Source of the DNA: an uncultured Parabacteroides sp.
Lineage (GTDB): Bacteria > Bacteroidota > Bacteroidia > Bacteroidales > Tannerellaceae
Length of the DNA: 64,000 nucleotides
Reading direction: 5' to 3'
Assembly: GCA_937894065.1 (NCBI GenBank)
Contig: CALCST010000023.1
Span: 62,001 to 126,000 of the forward strand
The notes under the pieces were generated by a model that was not told the origin of the DNA, made no database searches, and saw only the letters and a program-made list of their open reading frames with translations. Position 1 is the first letter of the stretch. Each line of letters opens with the position of its first letter. The translations under genes and the position numbers were made by a program. Below are positions 8,547 to 17,299 of this stretch, piece by piece.

Positions 8547-8692
8547 TATTTAATTTTGGTAGTTTAATCTGTAAATCGTATACAATCCTATATATTTATT
8601 TGAAATACTTTTGCTTGAAATGGATTAGATGAAAATAGAAATTCTTGCCTGTTGATTCTTTCCAGTACGTCTTATCATTAAATAGTAAAAGT

Positions 8693-9775
8693 ATGAATTG
8701 GAAATTGCTGCTTTTTCCTGCATTGTTTATTGCAGAAATGGCTTATCCGTCAGTAAAAGGTGGAACAATAGAAAACAATGTTTCAATAAATAATAAATTT
8801 ATGGGAGAAAAATCGGATTATACTCTTGACTGGGATAAAACATTCCCGAAGAGTGACAAGGTGACGCATTCTAAAATAAGTTTCCATAATCGTTATGGTA
8901 TAACTCTTGTAGCGGATTTGTATATTCCAAAGGATTCTGAAAATAGTAAATTGCCTGCAATAGCAGTAAGTGGACCTTTTGGAGCGGTAAAAGAACAGTC
9001 TTCCGGATTATACGCGCAGACATTGGCTGAACGTGGTTTTATCACTATTGCGTTTGATCCGTCTTATACAGGAGAAAGCGGAGGTGAGCCGAGGTATGTC
9101 GCTTCTCCGGATATAAATACTGAGGATTTCTGCGCAGCTGTTGACTATCTTTCTACAAGAGATGAAGTGGACAGTGACCGTATCGGAATTCTTGGAATTT
9201 GCGGTTGGGGAGGAATGGCTCTTAATGCAGCAGCAATTGATACACGAATAAAGGCAACAGTTGCTGTAACGATGTATGATATGAGCCGCGTAAACGCAAA
9301 TGGCTATTTTGATTCGATGGATGCTTATGCTCGTTATGAATTGCGACGTCAGCTTAATGAACAACGAACTGAAGACTATCGTAACGGAACATATTCACTT
9401 GCCGGCGGACTTCCGGATTCATTACCCGAAGATGCTCCTCAGTTTGTAAAAGACTATTTTGGTTATTACAAAACAGAAAGAGGATACCATAAACGCTCGC
9501 TCAATTCAAACAATGGTTGGAACAAAACATCTTCGTTGTCGTTTATCAATATGCCTTTACTTTCTTATAGCAGCGAAATCCGCAATGCTGTTCTTATGAT
9601 TCATGGCGAAAAAGCTCATTCTCGTTATTTCAGTGAGGATGCTTTTAAGAAACTTAAAGGTGACAATAAAGAGTTGATGATTATTCCTGGAGCTAATCAT
9701 GTTGATTTATACGACAATCTTAAAGTCATTCCTTTTGATAAGATAGAACATTTCTTTAATGAATATTTAAAGTAA
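8693..9775 (+). CDS. Secreted alpha/beta hydrolase (dienelactone-hydrolase-like)
   Basis: A 360-residue exported enzyme with an N-terminal signal-type segment (MNWKLLLFPALFIAEMA). The nucleophile elbow reads LGICGWGGMA with Cys170 in place of the usual serine, as in dienelactone hydrolase and YcjY-like proteins. The likely catalytic His is in IPGANHVDLYD near the C-terminus, and the acid is probably in the MIHGEKAHSR region. The ATG at 8693 puts the signal peptide at the N-terminus; the longer TTG start adds 16 uncharacteristic residues. The substrate is unknown, probably an ester or lactone. It is followed by a bidirectional terminator shared with the convergent S9 peptidase gene. Confidence 0.78.
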   Translation: MNWKLLLFPALFIAEMAYPSVKGGTIENNVSINNKFMGEKSDYTLDWDKTFPKSDKVTHSKISFHNRYGITLVADLYIPKDSENSKLPAIAVSGPFGAVKEQSSGLYAQTLAERGFITIAFDPSYTGESGGEPRYVASPDINTEDFCAAVDYLSTRDEVDSDRIGILGICGWGGMALNAAAIDTRIKATVAVTMYDMSRVNANGYFDSMDAYARYELRRQLNEQRTEDYRNGTYSLAGGLPDSLPEDAPQFVKDYFGYYKTERGYHKRSLNSNNGWNKTSSLSFINMPLLSYSSEIRNAVLMIHGEKAHSRYFSEDAFKKLKGDNKELMIIPGANHVDLYDNLKVIPFDKIEHFFNEYLK

Positions 9776-9786
9776 GAAGTGTTTAA

Positions 9787-9867
9787 AAAATGGGTCCGAA
9801 CCTACGTTGTCGTGGGGTCGGACCTATTTTGATTTTATTACGGCCCCAATTGCCGATAGGTTCGGAC
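9787..9867. terminator. Bidirectional terminator and long imperfect palindrome
   Basis: AAAATGGGTCCGA at 9787-9799 pairs with TCGGACCTATTTT at 9818-9830, a 13-bp stem with A/T ends suited to both strands. A second, longer pairing links GTCCGAACCT (9794-9803) with AGGTTCGGAC (9858-9867). The two folds are mutually exclusive. It lies between convergent genes. Confidence 0.75.
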
Positions 9868-9915
9868 TATTTTGGGACGTAATTTTTGTATGCCTAATAT
9901 ATTAAATATCAGTTA

Positions 9916-12390
9916 TTATAATTCTCTGTCGGGATATAACTCATTCCACCATTCCGGCTGTCCTTTAAGCCATTTGGCAAACCAAGCGAAGATTGTATTT
10001 TGCCATTTCACACGTTTGCTGTAGTCAAGGATATGATGGTCCTGTCCGTCAACTTCAACAAGCTCCACTTCCTTACCAAGTATTTTCAGAGCTGCAAACA
10101 TCTGGATACTTTCTCCAACAGGAACATTTGTATCTGCATTTCCATGAAGGAGCAGGAGAGGAGTATTAATCTTATGAGCGTTAAACAGCGGGCTGTGCTC
10201 TGTAAAGAACTCCGGATTGTTCCATGGATAAGTTTCAGCATTGGCAACAGCACAATATCCGTAGCCCCAATATCCTTCGCCCCAGTAACTGCTCAAAGCA
10301 CTGATTCCGGCATGACTGATTGCAGCGGCAAAAATATCTGTTTTAGTTTGCAGATATTGAGTCATGAAACCACCATAACTTGCGCCGATACATCCAATCT
10401 TTGTTTTGTCAACGAATGGATGCTCTTTGCAGAACAATTCTGTTCCGCGGATAATCTCATCGGCTGTTTTTGTTCCCCAGGCATTTACGTGTCTTGCTGA
10501 AAATTCCTGACCATATCCGGTTGTACCGCTAGGATTCAGAATATATACTACATATCCTTGTGCTGCATACATATGAGTTGCGTAGCGTCCTTCCATTGAG
10601 CGGTCGGTAGGCGATGTTCCTCCATAATAATTCACAATAAGAGGATACTTTTTGTTTGGGTCGAAATTTGGTGGCAGATAAAATCTTCCCTGGATAGTTG
10701 TTCCGTCGGCAGATTTAAAATTCCAGTCCTTAACTTCACCGAGAACTACATCTTTCAGCTTAGCAGATGAAAGGTCGTCTATCATTGTAGCTTTGTCGCT
10801 CTTGATATCATAAGCATACAGGCGATTTGCATTTGACGCGCTCTGTCCGTAAGTCAACATCACAGATGCATTTTCTGCCAATGCATAATGCGAAACTACA
10901 TCTTCAGGAATGTTAAGACGAGTGATTTCTCCTGTTTGAGGATTACATCTGAAAATACGCACATAATCTTCATCTTCTGCCTGAAGATAAATTTGTCCGT
11001 CAGCCTTGCTCCATACTGCATTGCTTACGCTAGGATTGAAGTCTTTAGTAAGCGGACGTGCTTCTTTAGTTGAGAGATTATATATGAAAAGCTGGCCGTC
11101 ATAGCTGTTGGACATTTGTCCTTTCTTAATATTAAGACCGATTTTTCCGAAACTTTCCCCCGAGCCGAAAACAAGAAGTTCTTTTCCATCCGGTGAGAAT
11201 ACGGCATGATTCAGATATTCTGCATCTTTCCAGATAGTTTCTGTCTTCATTGTCTGCAAATCAAGACAGAACAAAGAACTGCGAGAGAATGGCAGCGAAG
11301 TATAAATTCTGTCAGATGTGCCGAAGAGCAAATATCTTCCGTCACTGCTTATATCATTAATGCCTGTTGTGTGATTACCGAAAGTAAGTCTCTGATATAG
11401 TCCGGTTTTTATGTCATATTTCCAAATGAAATATCTGTTTCTGAAACCTGGAATTCTGTCAGCTGGCTCAAGAACTCGGATTATTTCCTTATCTTCTTTC
11501 GGACCTTCTTCTTTCACCATATAGAACAGTGACTTTTCGTCCGGTGAAACACTGAAAGAACCTTCAGGAATACCGCAAGCCATAACGCGTTCTTCTCCGT
11601 TTGCCGGATTTACACATACAAGTTCGCGACCGTCAATACCATTACGTGTGATATAATAAAGGTTGCTTTTCGGCATCCATTGTGCATAGGCAAGTTCTTT
11701 GCTCTGCAGAATAACTTTTCCGCTGATATCTCTTAATTGTCCGTAAGAATCACTTTTCCCGCTTTCATATCTGTTTGTATATGAAATCAGAGTATATTTT
11801 CCGTCGGCAGAAAGACTTGCTCCGGAAACATCTTTACCATACATTACATCAGACAGTTCATATCTCTTTTCTTTGTCAGTTGTAGCGACAACGACAGCTT
11901 CCGAGTCTGTTTTGTAAGTAACTTTTATTTCCGGTTTCTCAACATCTTTTGATGCTATATATTTAATCACAACTTCATATCTTCTCGGCTCAAGATTCAG
12001 CTCTGATTCTGCTTTTACAAGTTCCCCGTTAATGAAAACCTGAAAACTTCCATTTCCTGAAACCTCAAGTTTACCTTTTGTGTATCGGTCACTGTTGAGA
12101 TAGAATGAAAGCAAATGTAAAGCATAATCTGTTTCCGGAGTGCTGAATATAAACTTTCCGTCATTTCCGGCTTCTGAAATCTTTGAAGACTTAAGAGCTT
12201 GCTCAAAAGGAATAGAAGTTTTAAGCATTTCTTCAGCATTCAACTTTTTCCCTTGAACATTAAGACTGTCCGTCATAATCGGCGAAGCGATACTTATCGG
12301 ACCGGCATGTATGAACTTTTTCACTTCCACATTCTCCGCATACAACGAGCTGCATAGAAGAAGCGACGCTAATAGATAATGTTTTTTCAT
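9916..12390 (-). CDS. S9 family peptidase (dipeptidyl-peptidase IV-like), secreted
   Basis: An 824-residue exported serine peptidase. The signal peptide is MKKHYLLASLLLCSSLYA. The middle is a WD-like beta-propeller (repeats such as FSVSPDEKSLFYM and FSPDGKELLVF), and the C-terminal catalytic domain starts near residue 560. The active-site serine is S671 in GCIGASYGGF, the acid is in LLHGNADTNVPV near residue 755, and the histidine is in DGQDHHILDY near residue 786. It should remove dipeptides or short oligopeptides in the periplasm. A TATTTTTG -7 box lies upstream on the minus strand. Confidence 0.9.
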   Translation of the reverse strand: MKKHYLLASLLLCSSLYAENVEVKKFIHAGPISIASPIMTDSLNVQGKKLNAEEMLKTSIPFEQALKSSKISEAGNDGKFIFSTPETDYALHLLSFYLNSDRYTKGKLEVSGNGSFQVFINGELVKAESELNLEPRRYEVVIKYIASKDVEKPEIKVTYKTDSEAVVVATTDKEKRYELSDVMYGKDVSGASLSADGKYTLISYTNRYESGKSDSYGQLRDISGKVILQSKELAYAQWMPKSNLYYITRNGIDGRELVCVNPANGEERVMACGIPEGSFSVSPDEKSLFYMVKEEGPKEDKEIIRVLEPADRIPGFRNRYFIWKYDIKTGLYQRLTFGNHTTGINDISSDGRYLLFGTSDRIYTSLPFSRSSLFCLDLQTMKTETIWKDAEYLNHAVFSPDGKELLVFGSGESFGKIGLNIKKGQMSNSYDGQLFIYNLSTKEARPLTKDFNPSVSNAVWSKADGQIYLQAEDEDYVRIFRCNPQTGEITRLNIPEDVVSHYALAENASVMLTYGQSASNANRLYAYDIKSDKATMIDDLSSAKLKDVVLGEVKDWNFKSADGTTIQGRFYLPPNFDPNKKYPLIVNYYGGTSPTDRSMEGRYATHMYAAQGYVVYILNPSGTTGYGQEFSARHVNAWGTKTADEIIRGTELFCKEHPFVDKTKIGCIGASYGGFMTQYLQTKTDIFAAAISHAGISALSSYWGEGYWGYGYCAVANAETYPWNNPEFFTEHSPLFNAHKINTPLLLLHGNADTNVPVGESIQMFAALKILGKEVELVEVDGQDHHILDYSKRVKWQNTIFAWFAKWLKGQPEWWNELYPDREL

Positions 12391-12416
12391 GATTCAATTT
12401 ATTACTTATCAGAAAA

Positions 12417-12446
12417 CAAAAATATCAATAAATACAATTTTGACAA
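12417..12446 (-). promoter_or_regulatory. Promoter for the S9 peptidase gene
   Basis: On the minus strand, TATTTTTG (12424-12417) is preceded by TTG (12446-12444) with 19 bp between, matching the Bacteroides -33/-7 layout. The ATG is 27 bp downstream. Confidence 0.6.
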
Positions 12447-12514
12447 TAAGCAAATAAGTAAAATCTATAACATAAAATAATAATTCCTTAGTAATACGAT
12501 TAATAAAATTAGTG

Positions 12515-12522
12515 TATTTTTG
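12515..12522 (+). promoter_or_regulatory. -7 box of the MATE transporter gene
   Basis: TATTTTTG matches TAnnTTTG. It covers the TTG that would begin the longest ORF, so translation must start downstream, at the ATG at 12559. Confidence 0.6.
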
Positions 12523-12558
12523 CGCCCGATTTTTAGCAAGACAAAAATTATAAGGAAT

Positions 12559-13911
12559 ATGGCAAATTATAGAGAAATGACATCAGGAGCAGCTTTGCCC
12601 ATTATTTTTGCTTTTACATTGCCTCTTTTGTTAGGCAATTTGCTACAGCAGACTTATTCTATGATTGATGCTGCGATAGTCGGACAATATTTGGGAATAA
12701 ATGCCTTGGCGTCGGTTGGAGCAAGCACTTCCGTGATTTTCCTTATTATTGGTTTTTGTAATGGCTGTTGCTGTGGTTTTGCTATTCCCGTTGCTCAGAA
12801 ATTCGGAGCAAGAGATTATGTTACGATGAGGCGTCTGGTGAATGTCAGCCTCCGTCTGGCAATGCTTATGTCTGTTCTGATAGCAGCTATTACGAGTTAT
12901 TTCTGTTATGATATTCTGCATTTGATGCAGACACCGGAAAATATATTCCATGACGCATATCTATATTTGTTGGTCACATTCATAGGAATACCTTGTACAT
13001 TCTATTATAATTTACTTTCAGGAATAATTAGAGCTTTGGGCGATAGCAAAACTCCTTTCTATTTCCTTTTGTTCTCCACTGTGCTTAATATAATCCTTGA
13101 TTTATTCTGCATACTTGTTCTTGGCTGGGGCGTTTTAGGTGCAGGTGTTGCAACTGTTGTTTCTCAGGGAATATCAGCAGTTTTGTGCTATATTTATATG
13201 ATGCGGCGTTTCACAATCCTTCAGAGTTCTGCTGAAGAAAAAGTATTCGACAAAGGATTGGCTAATACATTGTTGGGAATTGGTATACCGATGGGACTTC
13301 AGTTTTCAATTACAGCTATTGGCAGCATAATGTTGCAAAGTGCAAACAATGCTTTGGGCACAGCTTGTGTGGCTGCATTCACCACTGCGATGCGCATAAA
13401 AACATTCTTTATCTGCCCTTTTGAGAGTCTGGGAATTGCAATGGCAACTTTCAGCGGTCAGAATTATGGCGCAGGAAAACCTGAGCGAGTTTGGTTGGGA
13501 ATAAAGGCAAGTATGCTTATGATGCTGATATATGCAGCTTCAATGTTCTGCGTGCTTATGTTGGGTTCGGGAAAACTGGCGTTGCTCTTTGTGGATGCTT
13601 CTGAAACTGAAATAATAAAAGATACAGTTCAGTTCCTTCATATATCTTGCACATTTTTCCCTGTGTTGGGTTTGCTTTGTATATTCAGATATACAATCCA
13701 AGGTGTAGGATTCACCAAATTGGCAATGCTTTCCGGAGTTTCCGAGATGATAGCCCGAACTTTGGTCAGCTTATATGCAGTTCCGGTGTTTGGATATCTT
13801 GCAGTTTGCTATGGCGACCCGACAGCTTGGATTGCAGCAGATATGTTTCTTATACCTGCATTCTATTTTGTATATAAACGAATCAAATGCACCACTCGCA
13901 GTAATCTTTAA
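12559..13911 (+). CDS. MATE family efflux transporter
   Basis: A 450-residue inner-membrane protein with about twelve hydrophobic helices in two six-helix halves, the MATE pattern. Such pumps export drugs or metabolites in exchange for sodium or protons. Family-like segments include PLLLGNLLQQTYSMIDAAIVGQ near the N-terminus and the second-half repeat IPMGLQFSITAIGSIMLQ. The ATG at 12559 was chosen because a promoter box covers the upstream TTG. The 3' end overlaps the convergent HAD gene by 29 bp. The substrate cannot be deduced. Confidence 0.9.
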   Translation: MANYREMTSGAALPIIFAFTLPLLLGNLLQQTYSMIDAAIVGQYLGINALASVGASTSVIFLIIGFCNGCCCGFAIPVAQKFGARDYVTMRRLVNVSLRLAMLMSVLIAAITSYFCYDILHLMQTPENIFHDAYLYLLVTFIGIPCTFYYNLLSGIIRALGDSKTPFYFLLFSTVLNIILDLFCILVLGWGVLGAGVATVVSQGISAVLCYIYMMRRFTILQSSAEEKVFDKGLANTLLGIGIPMGLQFSITAIGSIMLQSANNALGTACVAAFTTAMRIKTFFICPFESLGIAMATFSGQNYGAGKPERVWLGIKASMLMMLIYAASMFCVLMLGSGKLALLFVDASETEIIKDTVQFLHISCTFFPVLGLLCIFRYTIQGVGFTKLAMLSGVSEMIARTLVSLYAVPVFGYLAVCYGDPTAWIAADMFLIPAFYFVYKRIKCTTRSNL

Positions 13912-14521
13912 AGCTGAATTTCTCGAAATTCGGGATTACTTTATACGCTTTGTCCTTCAATGTTTCAGCAGGATTTGTTGTGGAAAGAGCAATGACTCTG
14001 GCTCCGGCAGCAGTTCCTGCCTGTATTCCGGCGAATGAATCTTCGAAAACAATGCAATCTTCAGCTTTTACGTTCAGTTTTGAAGCCGCAAGCAAATAGC
14101 AAGAAGGGTCGGGTTTGCCATGCTCTATTAAATCAGAAGTTACAACAACGTCAAACAAATCTTCAATTCCAAGTTCGCGGAATGCACGGTTCACTTTCTC
14201 ACGGTCGGAACTTGTAACCAAAGCTGTTTTCACTCCATTTTCTTTCAGAGACTTTACGAAGCTGATGGAACCAGGCATTTCCGGCAATTCCATTTTACTT
14301 TCATATTCTGTCGATTCCTTTATTACCATTTGCCTGAATTCTTCTGTTCTGTCACCAAAATATTTCTTCAGAATGTTAGGTAGTGTAGTTCCTTTTATAA
14401 CTGCTGCAAAATCAGGAATTCCTGTTCCGTATCTTTCTCCAGCTTCATTCCAGAAAATGTCATAAAGAGGTTCGGTGTCAACTATTACTCCATCAAAATC
14501 AAAAAGTGCACACTTTGTCAT
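13883..14521 (-). CDS. HAD-superfamily phosphatase / beta-phosphoglucomutase-like
   Basis: A 212-residue cytoplasmic HAD hydrolase. It carries the nucleophile motif FDFDGVIVDTEPLYD at the N-terminus, the conserved Ser of ALVTSSDREK, the Lys in EHGKPDPSCYLLAA, and the acidic motif VFEDSFAGIQAGTAAG. The four-helix cap after motif 1 is typical of the beta-phosphoglucomutase group, whose members act on sugar phosphates. A TACATTTG -7 box lies at 14625-14618 on the minus strand, and a 14-bp hairpin sits in the leader. The gene overlaps the MATE gene tail to tail. Confidence 0.82.
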   Translation of the reverse strand: MTKCALFDFDGVIVDTEPLYDIFWNEAGERYGTGIPDFAAVIKGTTLPNILKKYFGDRTEEFRQMVIKESTEYESKMELPEMPGSISFVKSLKENGVKTALVTSSDREKVNRAFRELGIEDLFDVVVTSDLIEHGKPDPSCYLLAASKLNVKAEDCIVFEDSFAGIQAGTAAGARVIALSTTNPAETLKDKAYKVIPNFEKFSFKDYCEWCI

Positions 14522-14562
14522 TGTTCTTGTTTTAGAATTATAAAGTTTGTTAGTCTTTTAAA

Positions 14563-14597
14563 TTCCAAGAAGCCATCCTACTGATGGCTCCTTGGAA
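14563..14597 (-). terminator. Hairpin between the three-domain esterase gene and the HAD gene
   Basis: TTCCAAG-A-AGCCATC pairs with GATGGCT-C-CTTGGAA (two 7-bp blocks, one mismatch, 5-nt loop). On the minus strand it follows the esterase gene and is trailed by TTTAAAAG, a weak T-run. It also lies inside the HAD leader, downstream of that gene's -7 box, so attenuation is possible. Confidence 0.5.
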
Positions 14598-14643
14598 ATA
14601 TCTTGTGAAATCGAATGCAAATGTATGATAAAAATTATGATCC

Positions 14644-16746
14644 TTAAATTATATCTCTCAATTTTTTAGCTACTAACTGATAGCCTTTTTCCGTGAAATG
14701 AATATAATCTTTGCTGTAAAATGCGTCGTCAATATTTCCTTCCTTATCAAGGAACCACTGGCTAGGATTTATATATTCCACACCGTCAACAGGTGTTTCG
14801 CCTAATATTGAATGTATTTTGTCACATTTCTTCCTCACTTCGCTGTCCTTTTCTTTTCCCGAAGGAAACAATCCCAAAAGAATTATGCGAGAGTCCGGGA
14901 ATTGGCTGACAGCCTCTTTACTTACGGCAATGATTCCTTCGGCTGTGTCTTCGGCTGAGTTCTGTCCGGATACAAGATTGTTTATGCCGATAGCAATCAC
15001 AACAACCTTTGGCTGGCATCTGTTATAGTTGCAATGTCTTATTCTCCAAAGCAAATTCTGAGTTCTGTCGCCGGATATTCCTGCAGTTTCCCAGCGGTTT
15101 TCTCCAAACATTTTATCCATTGCAGCTTTCCCAGGTTTATATGTGACAGCCTTGCGATTTCCGCCCCAACCTTGAGTTATGGAATTTCCGAGCAGAAGCA
15201 AATCAAGTTTTCTGTTCTCCAGACTGTTTTCAATATCCTGTGATACGGAATGCCATTCCGAATCTTCTGCCCATCCGGCTGCAGAACGGAATTCATTTCC
15301 CGGAACAGCAATAGTGCAGTAATTGATATGCATATTCATCGAGTTGAGAATGAAATCAACAATTGGTTCCGGGTTGTTGAGCGAATGTGGGTGATGTCCT
15401 ACGTTTGGTTTGTGAATCACCAGAATATCTTTTCCATATTTCTTCATTTCATTAACAAAAATCCCGGTGTTTTCATCAACTGGAACAGTCTCGTCAATAT
15501 CGCCCACAACGTGAATGATTGGGATATTATGCTTTGCCATTATCGATGCGTGGTTCAAAGGGTTCTTTTCCCATTTAATAGCCTCGTCCGTATTGCTGAA
15601 TCCGTAAGCTTCCATCATCAGCTTTGTGTCTGCTGCCGAGCCCTCTGATTTCCCTTTTCCCATAGGCCAGCTTTTGATGTCCATCACTGGAGCATCAGCA
15701 TATATGCATGCCACTTTCTCTGGATTGCGTGCTGCCCAATTATACACAATTAATCCTCCTCGGCTCATTCCTTCAAGAACAACCTTTTTGTTGAATCCTA
15801 ATTTGGTCATATATTTATAAAAGGAATTCCACCGTTTAACAGCTTTGTCCGAGCCATACAAATCAGCCACGTCACAATATGCTATGTGAAAACCTTTCTC
15901 CAGCAAATCAATGTCGATCTGTGGCTCATGTCCCCAGAATCTTGCACGCAAAACCCACGGTTTTCCTTTTGCCTCATTCTTCGGTACAACAATTTTGCAG
16001 TTAATGCCGTCAACTGTGAAATCATAACCTTGGTGACCATGGAAATTGAAAGGCTTTCCATCGATGTTTGTATCTGCCTTTGGATTTGAATTTATTGACA
16101 GCAGATAGCTGCTTATCTTTTTAGCCATTATTCCTGCACCGATTGACGAAGGATGCAATTTGTCCGGAAGAAGAGCTTCGTCCCATTTGTCGCCGAAAAT
16201 ATTGAAAAGATTGATGATATCCAGCTTGTTTTCCCATGCCACATCTTCAACCATCTGCTTGATATCTTTCGAGATAAGTTCAGCTTTTATATTACTCTCC
16301 GGAGCAAGAAAGCATCTTACCGGAGTCAATATTATTATTCTTGGCTTAGATGGAATATTGCGATATGATTCAATAAGAGAATTATAGTTTTCCTTGAAAT
16401 TATCTTTGAACTTCCAGTTTTGAGGTTTTGAATCGTTTGTCCCTAACTTAATAAGAACAATATCCGGATTGAATGACTTTGATTCTTTGTATTCATTAGT
16501 TGTTATATAAGGATAATCACCTTTGGACAGAAGAGTTGTTGCCGAAACACCGAAATTCTTCACTTCATATCCTTCACCTAAATAATACTGTAATTGTGCG
16601 GGATAGCTGTTTTTTTCTCTGTTTGCGATTCCTGCTCCATAAGTGATACTGTTACCGACGCAGGCAACTCTTATGGTTTTACCTTGTGAAAAGAATGTCG
16701 GTAGAAAAAGAACGATTAAAAATAATTTTAAGACAGTCTGCTTCAT
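14644..16746 (-). CDS. Secreted three-domain esterase: SGNH - alpha/beta hydrolase - SGNH
   Basis: A 700-residue exported protein joining three hydrolase domains. After a signal peptide (ending near FSQG) comes an SGNH/GDSL domain (about residues 24-215) with VGNSITYGAG, LIKLGTNDSKP and DKLHPSSIGAG. Next is an alpha/beta hydrolase domain (about 225-470) with the elbow LEGMSRGGLIV and a late His in NVGHHPHSL. A second SGNH domain (about 505-700) shows LLGNSITQGWGG, AIGINNLVSG and KDYIHFTEKGYQL. Acetyl- or other ester removal from complex glycans fits secreted SGNH enzymes of Bacteroidales, but the substrate is not known. A dispersed repeat ends 16 bp before the ATG. Confidence 0.85.
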   Translation of the reverse strand: MKQTVLKLFLIVLFLPTFFSQGKTIRVACVGNSITYGAGIANREKNSYPAQLQYYLGEGYEVKNFGVSATTLLSKGDYPYITTNEYKESKSFNPDIVLIKLGTNDSKPQNWKFKDNFKENYNSLIESYRNIPSKPRIIILTPVRCFLAPESNIKAELISKDIKQMVEDVAWENKLDIINLFNIFGDKWDEALLPDKLHPSSIGAGIMAKKISSYLLSINSNPKADTNIDGKPFNFHGHQGYDFTVDGINCKIVVPKNEAKGKPWVLRARFWGHEPQIDIDLLEKGFHIAYCDVADLYGSDKAVKRWNSFYKYMTKLGFNKKVVLEGMSRGGLIVYNWAARNPEKVACIYADAPVMDIKSWPMGKGKSEGSAADTKLMMEAYGFSNTDEAIKWEKNPLNHASIMAKHNIPIIHVVGDIDETVPVDENTGIFVNEMKKYGKDILVIHKPNVGHHPHSLNNPEPIVDFILNSMNMHINYCTIAVPGNEFRSAAGWAEDSEWHSVSQDIENSLENRKLDLLLLGNSITQGWGGNRKAVTYKPGKAAMDKMFGENRWETAGISGDRTQNLLWRIRHCNYNRCQPKVVVIAIGINNLVSGQNSAEDTAEGIIAVSKEAVSQFPDSRIILLGLFPSGKEKDSEVRKKCDKIHSILGETPVDGVEYINPSQWFLDKEGNIDDAFYSKDYIHFTEKGYQLVAKKLRDII

Positions 16747-16762
16747 AATATTGATTTTTTTT

Positions 16763-16914
16763 AGTTTCGCATATTGCTCAACTTAAAAATTGACAAGGTT
16801 TCAGATACAAGTTGACAAGAATAAATACGTTCATTAAAAAAGTAATTATTAGGAAACTCTTGTCAACTTGTTTTCTTGTTAACTTATTAGCTGAAAGTTA
16901 AGCATACGAAACTT
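16763..16914 (-). repeat. Dispersed octamer-type inverted repeat, full-length copy
   Basis: The left end AGTTTCGCATATTGCTCAAC and the right end, read on the minus strand as AAGTTTCGTATGCTTAACTT, form imperfect inverted termini. Inside are TTGACAAGGTTTCAG and GTTGACAAG on the left and CTTGTCAACTTG and CTTGTTAACTT on the right. The copy is 152 bp, placed just upstream of the three-domain esterase start. Confidence 0.75.
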
Positions 16915-17019
16915 GATATTAAGTTTAACACAGCAAATATATAATATTGTTTGTTTATATATTCCTTTTTATTCTTCTAAAAATAAGCCGAAAACTTTAT
17001 AGATAGTGATTTATTTTTA

Positions 17020-17098
17020 AAACTAAGACTTAGTTTACAAAAACTTAGTTTTAGTTTTTATAAACTAGGTTTTAGATTGTAAAAACTAAGCTTTAGTT
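17020..17098. repeat. Cluster of AAACTAAG/CTTAGTTT palindromes
   Basis: AAACTAAG-A-CTTAGTTT at 17020-17036, then CTTAGTTTTAG and TAAACTAGG half-copies, then AAAACTAA-GCT-TTAGTTTT at about 17081-17099. That is two palindromes with half-sites between them in under 80 bp, upstream of the secreted protein gene. Confidence 0.6.
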
Positions 17099-17299
17099 TT
17101 AAGATTAAATAAGCAATATGTAATGTTATAATTAGACCTTTTTCAAAAGGTTTAATGACACTGTGAAATAAAAATGAAATTTAAGATTTACTTTTTGATG
17201 TTCTTAAAAAACAAGAAATACTGCGTGCAAAGCAGGAAATAATGCCGTAAATATTGTTTTCATTTATATATTAGTCACCACAAAAGAGGAGGAAAGAGT

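Larger units (their letters stand above)
16747..17299. other. Spacer with repeat element and AT palindromes, no gene
   Basis: Between divergent genes. It holds the dispersed repeat at 16763-16914 and the AAACTAAG palindrome cluster at 17020-17098. I found no coding ORF and no clear TAnnTTTG promoter for the plus-strand gene at 17300. Confidence 0.6.
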
